Shown here: positions 25,948 to 33,416 of the stretch, piece by piece
Layout of the letters: each line of letters opens with the position of its first letter
Numbering within the stretch: position 1 is the stretch's first letter
NCBI RefSeq assembly: GCF_900101625.1
Contig: NZ_FMYZ01000020.1
Location: forward strand, 1-64,000
Source of the DNA: Cupriavidus sp. YR651
Lineage (GTDB): Bacteria; Pseudomonadota; Gammaproteobacteria; Burkholderiales; Burkholderiaceae
Direction of reading: 5' to 3'
DNA: 64,000 bases
The notes under the pieces: generated by a model
The model's input: only the letters and a program-made list of their open reading frames with translations
The model's database searches: none
What the model was told of the DNA's origin: nothing
Program-made: the position numbers and the translations under genes

Positions 25948-26388
25948 ATGGACTTTGTGTTGAACGGAAAAGCGACCCGCTTTGACGGCGACGGCGACAC
26001 GCCGTTGCTGTGGGTGATTCGCGATGACGCCGGGCTGACCGGCACCAAGTACGGCTGCGGGATCGGCGCTTGCGGCGCCTGCACCGTTCACATCGACGGC
26101 CACGCGCAGCGCTCCTGCGTGACGCCCGTCTCCAGCGTGGCGGGGCGCAACGTGACCACTATCGAGGGGCTGTCGCCGGACCGCTCGTCGAAGGTGCAGC
26201 AGGCGTGGATCGCCAAGGATGTGCCGCAGTGCGGCTACTGCCAGTCCGGCATGGTGATGGCCGTGACCGCGCTGCTCAGGCAGAACCCGCATCCCACGGA
26301 CAAGGAGATCGATGCGTCCGTCAGCAACCTGTGCCGTTGCGCCACCTATCACCGTATCCGGGAGGCCGTTCATGCCGCTGCAAAGTGA
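25948..26388 (+). CDS. Molybdenum hydroxylase, [2Fe-2S] small subunit (IorA-like)
   Basis: A 146-residue iron-sulfur subunit of the xanthine-dehydrogenase family. The plant-type cluster ligands are Cys37, Cys42, Cys45 and Cys57, and the second cluster uses Cys95, Cys98, Cys129 and Cys131 (CGYCQSGM and CRC). Its length matches IorA, the alpha subunit of isoquinoline 1-oxidoreductase. It passes electrons from the molybdopterin site of the next gene. The two genes overlap by 17 bp. Confidence 0.93.
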   Translation: MDFVLNGKATRFDGDGDTPLLWVIRDDAGLTGTKYGCGIGACGACTVHIDGHAQRSCVTPVSSVAGRNVTTIEGLSPDRSSKVQQAWIAKDVPQCGYCQSGMVMAVTALLRQNPHPTDKEIDASVSNLCRCATYHRIREAVHAAAK

Positions 26389-28555
26389 ATCGGTCGCCAG
26401 CCTGTCGCGCCGTGGTTTCCTGAAGGGCAGCGCGGCGATTGCGGGCGCGCTGTGCATTCCCCTGCCGGTGCTGGCCAACCGCACCGTCGATAGCGGGCCC
26501 CATGGCACCAGCGAGATCACCGACTGGATCTGGATCGAGCCGAACGGCAAGATCACGCTGGGGCTGTCGCAATGCGAATGCGGGCAAGGCGTCTACACGG
26601 GCATGCCGCAGGTGCTGGCCGACGAGCTCGACGCGGACTGGCAGGGCATCACGGTGACCTTCGTCACCGGTCGCGACGCCTATCGTACTGGCGCCGCGTA
26701 TGAAGAGCCGCAGCAGTTCGTGGGCGCCTCGATGTCGGCCACGCTGTTCTACCAGCGCCTGCGCATCGCGGGCGCGCAGGCGCGCGAAGTGCTGGTGCTG
26801 ACCGCCGCAAGGCGCATGCAGGTGCGCCCCGGCCAGTGCCATACGGAGCGGGGCAGCGTCTATCACGGTGCCACGGGGCGGTCGCTCGGCTATGGCGAAC
26901 TCGCCGAGGAAGCCGCGAAGCTGCCGCTGAATCCCACGCCGCGCCTGAAGAACGAGGCCGCCCACAAGCTGATCGGCAAGGATTTGCTGCGTCTGGACAC
27001 GCCGGCGAAGGTGGATGGTTCCGCCGAGTTCGGCATTGACGTCAAGGTCGGCGACATGCTGTATGGCGCGCTGAAGATGCCGCCGACCGTGACCGGCAAG
27101 GTTGTTGGCATCCGCAATGCCGATGCGGTCAGGGCCATGCCGGGCGTGAAGGCCGTGGTCCAGGCCCCGGATACGGCCATCGTGGTGGCCACGAGCTACT
27201 GGCTGGCCAAGAAGGGCGCGGACGCGCTGGAGATCGACGTCGATCCGGGTGCAGCGAAGAGCCTCGACAGCGACGCCATCATGGCCGTGCGCAAGGCCGC
27301 GCTGGGCGCGCCGGAAGCGGTGGTCGCCACGAAGCTGGGCGACCCGGACGCGCTGCTGGCCGCTGGCGGCAAGGTGGTCGAAGCCGACTATCACACGCCC
27401 TACATCGTGCACGCAACGATGGAGTCCGTGAACGCCACGGTGCACGTGCGCGAGGATGCCATCGAGGTCTGGGGGCCGATCCAGGGCCAGGATTTCGTGC
27501 GCAACGCGCTGGGCAAGCTCTACAACCGCAAGCCCGAGACCATCATCGTCCACACGACGTTCCTCGGCGGCAGCTTCGGGCGCAAGTTCCTGCCGGACTT
27601 CGTCGTGCATGCCGCGCGCGCGTCGGCGGCGGTAGGCAAGCCGGTGAAGGTGATCCGCTCGCGCGAGGACGACATCCGCCACGGCTTCTACCGGCCCGGC
27701 GTATCGGGCCGCTTCCGTGCGGTGCTCGATGAGCGCGGTATGCCCAAGGCGATGCACGCGCGCCTGACGGGGCAGTCGCTATACGGTGTGATCAAGGCCG
27801 ATCGCATGGCGAAGAACGGTGGCTGGGACGAGACGATGCTCGAGGCGATCTACGACTGCGTCTATCGCGTGCCCAACCTCAAGGTCGACATGATCGACGT
27901 GAAGCAGCCGATCCCCGTCAGCTTCATGCGCAGCGTGGGGTCGACGTCGAGCATCTTCATGCTCGAGAGCTTCGTGAACGAGTTGGCCGACGCGGCGGGC
28001 ATGGACCCGTACCGCTATCGTCGCGCGCTGCTGGCGCACAACCCGCTGGCCGTGCGCGTGCTCGATGCGGCGGCCAGGGGCGCCAACTGGGATCGCAAGC
28101 CGGCGCCCAACATCACGCGGGGCTTTACGTTCAACCTGTACACGGGGCGGGGCGAGGCATTCCAGACCTACGTGGCGATGGCGCTGGAACTGGAGCGCGC
28201 CGGCAAGGCCTTCAAGGTGCGCCGCGTGGTGTGCGCCGTGGAAGCGGGCCGGGCGATCAACCCGAACCTGATCCGCGCGAACATCGAAGGCGGGATCGGC
28301 TTTGCGCTGACCAATACGCTCAAGAGCGAGATCACCTTCAAGGAAGGCGTGGTGCAGCAAAGCAATTTCCACGACTATCCGCTGCTGCAACTGGCGGAAA
28401 TGCCGAGGATCGAAGTGGTGATCGTCGACAGCGACCGCCCGCCGCAAGGCTGTGGCGAGGTGTCGGTGGGGCCGGTGGCACCAGCCGTGGCGCACGCGCT
28501 CTACCTGGCGACGAAATCGCGACGCAGGTCGATGCCGATGAAGCTGGAAACCTAA
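26372..28555 (+). CDS. Molybdenum hydroxylase, molybdopterin subunit (IorB-like)
   Basis: A 727-residue catalytic subunit that carries its own twin-arginine signal (SLSRRGFLKGS, Arg13-Arg14), then a hydrophobic stretch and ANR. This is the IorB/NicB-like arrangement in which the folded MCD-molybdopterin enzyme is exported or membrane-attached by Tat. The family pattern is visible in GLSQCECGQGVYTGMPQ, FLGGSFGRKF and PQGCGEVSVGPVAPAVAHAL. There is no FAD subunit, as in isoquinoline or nicotinate hydroxylases. It should hydroxylate an N-heteroaromatic ring, or oxidise an aldehyde, next to the NicC-like monooxygenase. Confidence 0.9.
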   Translation: MPLQSESVASLSRRGFLKGSAAIAGALCIPLPVLANRTVDSGPHGTSEITDWIWIEPNGKITLGLSQCECGQGVYTGMPQVLADELDADWQGITVTFVTGRDAYRTGAAYEEPQQFVGASMSATLFYQRLRIAGAQAREVLVLTAARRMQVRPGQCHTERGSVYHGATGRSLGYGELAEEAAKLPLNPTPRLKNEAAHKLIGKDLLRLDTPAKVDGSAEFGIDVKVGDMLYGALKMPPTVTGKVVGIRNADAVRAMPGVKAVVQAPDTAIVVATSYWLAKKGADALEIDVDPGAAKSLDSDAIMAVRKAALGAPEAVVATKLGDPDALLAAGGKVVEADYHTPYIVHATMESVNATVHVREDAIEVWGPIQGQDFVRNALGKLYNRKPETIIVHTTFLGGSFGRKFLPDFVVHAARASAAVGKPVKVIRSREDDIRHGFYRPGVSGRFRAVLDERGMPKAMHARLTGQSLYGVIKADRMAKNGGWDETMLEAIYDCVYRVPNLKVDMIDVKQPIPVSFMRSVGSTSSIFMLESFVNELADAAGMDPYRYRRALLAHNPLAVRVLDAAARGANWDRKPAPNITRGFTFNLYTGRGEAFQTYVAMALELERAGKAFKVRRVVCAVEAGRAINPNLIRANIEGGIGFALTNTLKSEITFKEGVVQQSNFHDYPLLQLAEMPRIEVVIVDSDRPPQGCGEVSVGPVAPAVAHALYLATKSRRRSMPMKLET

Positions 28556-28559
28556 AGGG

Positions 28560-28588
28560 AAAGGGGAGCGAAGGTGCTCCCCTTTCTT
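28560..28588 (+). terminator. Intrinsic terminator
   Basis: The stem AAAGGGGAGC / GCTCCCCTTT with a 6-base loop ends in CTT. It lies just past the hydroxylase stop codon. Confidence 0.75.
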
Positions 28589-28660
28589 ACTGAAGGTCGC
28601 CGCGGCGACCGGGTACGGCAAGGGCGCGCAACGACGCCAGGATCCTTTTGAAACGACCGC

Positions 28661-29491
28661 TTACGGTCGATGGCCCAGCAGCGCCGAGAGATCCCTGGCT
28701 GCTGACTTCACCTCTTTCTGCACGCGATCTCTCAACGTGCCGTCGGCTTCGAATCGTTGCTGGGGGCCCGCGACGCTGATGGCCGCCACGACTTCGCCTG
28801 TGGCGTCATGCACTGGCGCCGCGCAGGCATCGATGCCGGGCTCGAACGCGGAGAAGCTCCAGGCGCAGCCACGTTCGAGGTCGGCGGCGAGGATCTCCGC
28901 CAGCCGCGCGTGCGTGCCGGGGCTCTGGCCGGTGACGGTCGGCAACGGATCGTCGCCCAGCCGCTCGCGCAGTTGTTCCGGCGACAGATGCGCGATCAGC
29001 ATCCGCCCCGGCGTGGTCAGGTGCGCCGGCACGCGGCTGCCCACCTGGATATTGCTGACCAGCCCGGTGTTCGGCATGTCGCGCAGCAAGTAGAGCACGT
29101 CGCCGCCATCGGGCACCGCCAGATAGGCGGACAGTTGCAGCGATCCGCTCAGGCGCGCGAGCACGCGTCGCGCGAATGTGGTCAGGTCATTGGCGGCCAG
29201 CACATGGGAGGCCAGCTTCAGGAACGAGAAGCCGACGGTATGACCGCCCTGTGGCAATCGCTCGACCATGCCCTCGTGCTCGAGCGTCGCCAGCAGGCGC
29301 ATGACGGTGACGCGGTTGACGTCGATGCGGCGGCCCACCTCGCTCAGGTTGGCGGTCGATCCGCCTTCCGCGATAAAGCGCAGCAGCCGCAGGCCACGGA
29401 TGACCGGGGAGACCAGTTGCTGGGACATGCCTGCCGCGTCGTCGGCATCGGATTCGGAAGACAGGTCTGGCAGCGGGGCTGGCTTGGGCAT
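28661..29491 (-). CDS. IclR-family regulator 3
   Basis: A 276-residue IclR protein, clearly a different lineage from the other two. The winged helix is PVIRGLRLLRFIAEGGSTAN with recognition helix VNRVTVMRLLATLEHEG. The effector domain has QVGSRVPAHLTTPGRMLIAH and PGIDACAAPVHDATGEVVAA. It is the second gene of a minus-strand pair, 32 bp after the monooxygenase. The palindrome TGTTCAAAAATGAACA at 30702-30717 before that pair is its likely operator. The start at ATG 29491 has no strong ribosome site. Confidence 0.9.
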   Translation of the reverse strand: MPKPAPLPDLSSESDADDAAGMSQQLVSPVIRGLRLLRFIAEGGSTANLSEVGRRIDVNRVTVMRLLATLEHEGMVERLPQGGHTVGFSFLKLASHVLAANDLTTFARRVLARLSGSLQLSAYLAVPDGGDVLYLLRDMPNTGLVSNIQVGSRVPAHLTTPGRMLIAHLSPEQLRERLGDDPLPTVTGQSPGTHARLAEILAADLERGCAWSFSAFEPGIDACAAPVHDATGEVVAAISVAGPQQRFEADGTLRDRVQKEVKSAARDLSALLGHRP

Positions 29492-29523
29492 CGGGGAAAT
29501 GAAGTGAAGAACGAACGGTGGGC

Positions 29524-30654
29524 TCAGTCGAGTGCCACGTTCCAGGCGTCGTAATCGTACACCCAGTCCGCATTGCCGCCGGCCTTGAGCCATTCGTTGC
29601 CGCGCGAGCCGATCTGGATGCGACTGGTCCGCGCGTGACGCGTGGCTTGATAGCGCTCCAGCGCGGCGGGCACGGTGTCTGCGCTGGCTTCGGCCAGGCA
29701 GCGGGCCAGCACCACGCCGTCCTCGATCGCCATGCCGGCGCCCTGCGCCATGAACGGCATCATCGGATGACAGGCGTCGCCCATCAGCGCGACATGGCCG
29801 GCCGACCACGACGGCAGCGGATCGCGCACGTAGAGCGCGGAGATCAGGACGTCATCGCAGGCATCGAGCAGCGCGCGGGCGTCCGGATGGAAGCCGGCAT
29901 AGGCGGCGCGCAGGTCTTCCACGCGGCCCGGCGTGGTCCACGATTCATGGCGCCAGCTGTCCTGTGCCACCGTCGCGAAGACGAAAATCTCGCGGCCCCG
30001 GTTGAGCGGAAACGTGACGATCTGGCTGGTCGGCTCCGCTCCCCACCATTTCGTGAACGCGCCGATATTGGGGACGCCTGCGAGCCGTTCGGCGGGAACC
30101 ACGGCGCGATAGGCCACCACGCCGGTGAAGATCGGATGCTCCTCGCCAAGGATGGCCTTGCGCACGATTGAGTGGATGCCGTCGGCGCCGATCAGCACGT
30201 CCACCTCTTCGGCGCTGCCGTTGGCAAAGTGGATCGTGGCGCCTTGCCCGTGCGGAACGATGCTGTCCGCCTTGTGCGCCAGCTTCACGCACGATGCCGG
30301 CACGGCGGCTTCCAGCGCGGACATCAGGTCGCCACGATGCATCGTCAGCTGCGGGGCCCCGTAGCGGCGCTCGGCGTCATCGGACATTGCCAGGCGCGAG
30401 GTTTCCTCGCCCGTGTCCCACATGCGGCTGATCCGGTGCGTCGGGCGCGCGGCGGTTTCGCGCAGCGCATCCCCCACGCCCAGGCCGTCCAGCGCGCGGA
30501 CGGCGTTGGGCGTGAGGTTGATGTCCGCGCCGACGCGCGCGAATCGCGCGGCCTGCTCGAACACCACGACATCCATGCCGAGTTTGCGCAAGGCGATGGC
30601 CGCGGCCAGGCCGCCGATGCCGGCACCGTTGATGCCGATCTTTCCTGAAATCAT
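29524..30654 (-). CDS. FAD-dependent aromatic monooxygenase (NicC-like)
   Basis: A 376-residue flavoprotein hydroxylase of the salicylate / 3-hydroxybenzoate / 6-hydroxynicotinate 3-monooxygenase group. The FAD motif is INGAGIGGLAAAIALRKLG, the DG motif is VLIGADGIHSIVRK, and the GD motif is ALMGDACHPMMPFMAQGAGM. The late segment DWVYDYDAWNVAL resembles the C-terminal part of Pseudomonas putida NicC (WVYGYDLY). With a molybdenum hydroxylase beside it, hydroxylation of a pyridine carboxylate or similar ring is attractive but unproven. GGAG upstream supports ATG 30654. Confidence 0.88.
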   Translation of the reverse strand: MISGKIGINGAGIGGLAAAIALRKLGMDVVVFEQAARFARVGADINLTPNAVRALDGLGVGDALRETAARPTHRISRMWDTGEETSRLAMSDDAERRYGAPQLTMHRGDLMSALEAAVPASCVKLAHKADSIVPHGQGATIHFANGSAEEVDVLIGADGIHSIVRKAILGEEHPIFTGVVAYRAVVPAERLAGVPNIGAFTKWWGAEPTSQIVTFPLNRGREIFVFATVAQDSWRHESWTTPGRVEDLRAAYAGFHPDARALLDACDDVLISALYVRDPLPSWSAGHVALMGDACHPMMPFMAQGAGMAIEDGVVLARCLAEASADTVPAALERYQATRHARTSRIQIGSRGNEWLKAGGNADWVYDYDAWNVALD

Positions 30655-31007
30655 GGGGGGACGCTCCGTTGCGGCGGTCTGCTCTTCACAAACCGCATTG
30701 ATGTTCAAAAATGAACAAGAAGTTCATAAAAGAATATGTGGAGCGTCGGTGGCCGTCAAGCGTGAATCGGCGTCAGCCTCGTCGCCAGCGGTGCTTCCTA
30801 TCGCCGTGCGGCGAATTCTTCACTCGTGACGGCGGGCTGGTGACTGGGTGTTCACGGGAACTGAAGGCCGCATTCACGAAAGCCGACTAGCGGTGCTGCA
30901 TTGCGATATCTATAGTGCGGCCGATATGGCGCGCATCCGCCCACGGCCCGGCGCAACCACGCCGGACGAATGGCACGACAGATGCCGCGCCGCCGACAGG
31001 AGACAAC
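30655..31007. other. Divergent regulatory region
   Basis: This 353-bp region between the monooxygenase and the ModA-like gene shows no gene. It contains the 30702-30717 palindrome and a nearby half-site, AGTTCATAAAAGAA. Confidence 0.55.
30702..30717. promoter_or_regulatory. Putative IclR operator (palindrome)
   Basis: TGTTCAAAAATGAACA has perfect 6-bp arms around AAAA, 47 bp upstream of the monooxygenase start. It differs from the four GTTTCA sites, in line with the different IclR at 28661. Confidence 0.65.
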
Positions 31008-31793
31008 ATGTATAAAAGCTGGGCGGCCGCATTGGCCGCCGCTGCCACCACCGCGCTGCTGGCCCCCGCCGTGCAGGCCGCGGACATTCACGTGATGACC
31101 TCGGGCGGATTCACCGCCGCCTACAAGATCCTCGGACCGAAGTTCGCCGCGCAGTCCGGCAACACCCTGGACACCGCGCTCGGTCCGTCGATGGGGCAAG
31201 CGCCAGAGGCCATTCCCAATCGACTCGCGCGTGGCGAGCAGGCCGACGTGGTCATCATGGTCGGCTATGCGCTCGACGATCTCATCAAGAAGGGCGTGGT
31301 CGATCCGAAGTCGCGCGTGGAACTGGCTGATTCGCGGATCGGCATGGTGGTCCGCCAGGGTGCTGTGGTGCCCGACATCCGCACCCTCGACGCGCTGCGG
31401 CAGACGCTGATGCAGGCCAGGTCAATCGCGTATTCCGATAGCGCCAGCGGCGTCTATATCGAGCGGGAACTGTTCAAGCGCCTGGGTGATGCCGCCGCGC
31501 TGCAGGCCAAGGCGAAGATGATTCCGAAGATCCCCGTGGCCACCGTGGTGGCGGACGGTCAGTACGAGATCGGCTTCCAGCAAGTCAGCGAACTGTTGCC
31601 AGTGCCCGGCGTGACCTTTGCCGGACGGATTCCGGAGGACGTTCAGTCGGTGACGCGCTTTGCCGCGGGCATTCCTGTCAATGCCGCCCATCCGGCGGAA
31701 GCCAGGGCGTTGCTCGAATATCTGGCCGCGCCGGCGGCGCAATCGGTCGTCAAGGAGACCGGTCTCGATTCCGTGCCGGAATCGAAACCCTGA
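31008..31793 (+). CDS. ModA-like periplasmic substrate-binding protein
   Basis: A 261-residue exported binding protein. The signal peptide ends AVQA-AD. The mature part has IHVMTSGGFTAAYKILGPKF, then GEQADVVIMVGYALDDLIKKG, AYSDSASGVYIERELFKRLG and AHPAEARALLEYLAAPAAQS, which is the type II fold of the molybdate-binding ModA group. The ModA oxyanion residues are not obvious, and no ABC permease or ATPase is nearby. It may therefore bind an organic anion and act as an orphan receptor. CAGGAGA precedes ATG 31008. Confidence 0.85.
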   Translation: MYKSWAAALAAAATTALLAPAVQAADIHVMTSGGFTAAYKILGPKFAAQSGNTLDTALGPSMGQAPEAIPNRLARGEQADVVIMVGYALDDLIKKGVVDPKSRVELADSRIGMVVRQGAVVPDIRTLDALRQTLMQARSIAYSDSASGVYIERELFKRLGDAAALQAKAKMIPKIPVATVVADGQYEIGFQQVSELLPVPGVTFAGRIPEDVQSVTRFAAGIPVNAAHPAEARALLEYLAAPAAQSVVKETGLDSVPESKP

Positions 31794-31822
31794 CAGATTT
31801 TCGGTGGTAGCAGTCCTGCCCG

Positions 31823-31848
31823 GGGCCGGCCTTTGCCGGCCCTTTTTC
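31823..31848 (+). terminator. Intrinsic terminator
   Basis: GGGCCGGC CTTT GCCGGCCC forms a short strong hairpin followed by TTTTT. It closes the ModA-like gene. Confidence 0.85.
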
Positions 31849-32138
31849 GTGGGCCCTCACGGTCCCCCTGTCGTTCCCTTCTCGTCCCCTCACGGCGCTT
31901 TCCGTGATCGCCGGCACGACCGCTTTCGCATTGGCATGCGAGTGCCCACTGCTCCCGCTCCCCGCTTCCTCGCGCACGGGCGTTCCCAGGCGATGCTGTG
32001 GGAATTGTCTTACGTACATTTCAGCAGCGGTCGTCTGCTTCATGGCGGTGCCAAAACATAACCTGCAGATACAGCGTGGCCACAAGGCGAGGAGAAAGCG
32101 CCAGGCCGGCAAAGTATCCACCTGAAAAGGAGCACGAC

Positions 32139-32714
32139 ATGATGACGAGGAAATGGCTGACTGCGGCAGTGTGTTCGATGATGGTTGCGGCCCCTGCCGG
32201 CTTTGCCTATGCGCAAGCAGGCTCGAAGGCCGACTACGATGCCGCCACCAGGCAGGCGGATGCGGACTACAAGGTCGCCACGAGCAAGTGCGGCGCGATG
32301 AAGGACAACGCCAGGGACGTTTGCAAGCTGGAGGCCAAGCGTGACCGCGACGTGGCCAAGGCCAACGCCGAAGCCCGGCGCGACGGCACCGAGAAGGCCC
32401 ACGCCAAGGCCATGAAGACCAAGGCCGACCGCGACTACGACGTGGCCAAGGAAATGTGCGACGACAAGAAGGGCAACGACAAGGACGTGTGCGTGAAGGA
32501 AGCCAAGGCCTCGCATGAGCAGGCCCTGGGTGCCGCCAAGGTCGAAAAGGCCGCCGCCACGGGCACCAGCACGGATGTGGCCGAAGCCCGTGCCGACGCG
32601 AAGAAGGACACCGTCGACGCCGCCTACAAGGCCGACAAGGAAAAGTGCGATGCGATGTCCGGCGATGCCAAGGACAAGTGCCAGGCTAACGTGAAGATCA
32701 AGTACGCCAAGTAA
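32139..32714 (+). CDS. Periplasmic protein with three CX10C units
   Basis: A 191-residue secreted, highly charged, mostly helical protein. The signal peptide is LTAAVCSMMVAAPAGFAYA-QA. The mature chain is rich in Ala, Lys and Asp and has three Cys pairs with the same spacing: KCGAMKDNARDVC, MCDDKKGNDKDVC and KCDAMSGDAKDKC. This suggests three disulfide-pinned helical hairpins. I recognise no named family, although similar 'cell envelope' proteins occur in Burkholderiaceae. AAAAGGAG precedes ATG 32139. The CsbD gene follows after 71 bp, which points to a stress role. Confidence 0.82.
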   Translation: MMTRKWLTAAVCSMMVAAPAGFAYAQAGSKADYDAATRQADADYKVATSKCGAMKDNARDVCKLEAKRDRDVAKANAEARRDGTEKAHAKAMKTKADRDYDVAKEMCDDKKGNDKDVCVKEAKASHEQALGAAKVEKAAATGTSTDVAEARADAKKDTVDAAYKADKEKCDAMSGDAKDKCQANVKIKYAK

Positions 32715-32785
32715 GTCCGCAAAGTAAGTCCGACCGGGGGACGCCGATGGCATCCCCCGGCATCGACACCTGAAAGGAGCCGCAA

Positions 32786-32989
32786 ATGAACTGGGATCAG
32801 ATCGAAGGCAAGTGGGATCAGGCGAAGGGCAAGATCAAGGAGAAGTGGGGCAAGCTGACCGACGATGACATGACCGTCATCAACGGCAAGCGCGACCAGC
32901 TGGCCGGCCGCATCCAGGAGCGTTACGGCTATACGCGGGAACGCGCCGAAGAAGAGATGAAGGCCTGGGAACGCGACGTGCGCTGGTAA
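32786..32989 (+). CDS. CsbD family stress protein
   Basis: A 67-residue CsbD-like protein, starting MNWDQIEGKWDQAKGKIKEK and continuing with WGKLTDDDM, GKRDQLAGRIQERYG and a C-terminal AWERD. CsbD proteins are abundant small stress proteins, controlled by general stress sigma factors in other bacteria. Their molecular role is unknown. AAAGGAG precedes the ATG. A strong terminator follows at 33051. Confidence 0.95.
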   Translation: MNWDQIEGKWDQAKGKIKEKWGKLTDDDMTVINGKRDQLAGRIQERYGYTRERAEEEMKAWERDVRW

Positions 32990-32999
32990 GCGGGCGCGC

Positions 33000-33416
33000 A
33001 GTTCCTGATGTGTAGTGCCAGATTGTCATGCGCGGACGTGCGCGATGGCCGCGGCGGGGCTTCCACCCCGCCGCTTCTTTTTGGCCGACTCCGCTCGATT
33101 CCGACGCCCGGATCGCTTGTATGCCTCTTCAGTAGGGTGAGGCCGGCGCGCGGAAAATCCGTTGATACGCTGCGGTGCCGTGCACGTGCGAGCGCCGTCG
33201 CCATCGGATGCTCGTACCCGGAAACCCGCGCCACGCAAGGCATGGCGTCTGAAAAGCCGCCGTGCAAGATGAGTGGCCAACGGTTCGGAATCCGTGTGGC
33301 GAATTCAGCATCGCTAAGGTCAGTGTGCAGCCGAATTTAGTACGGGGGTAGCGGCCGCGCCTTACCATGGCGGGTCCTTCTCTGCCTGCCGCGCGGCTGG
33401 ACCGCTGCGGCCCTGC
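33000..33416. other. Intergenic region, CsbD to histidine kinase
   Basis: Apart from the terminator at 33051-33082, this 417-bp stretch shows no convincing gene, repeat or operator. Confidence 0.5.
33051..33082 (+). terminator. Intrinsic terminator
   Basis: GCGGCGGGG CTTCCA CCCCGCCGC forms a 9-bp GC stem followed by TTCTTTTT. Confidence 0.88.

Noticed and set aside
31008..31793. Molybdate transporter ModA feeding the molybdenum hydroxylase
   Set aside because: No modB/modC genes adjacent and the molybdate-binding residues are not evident, so molybdate specificity is not claimed.
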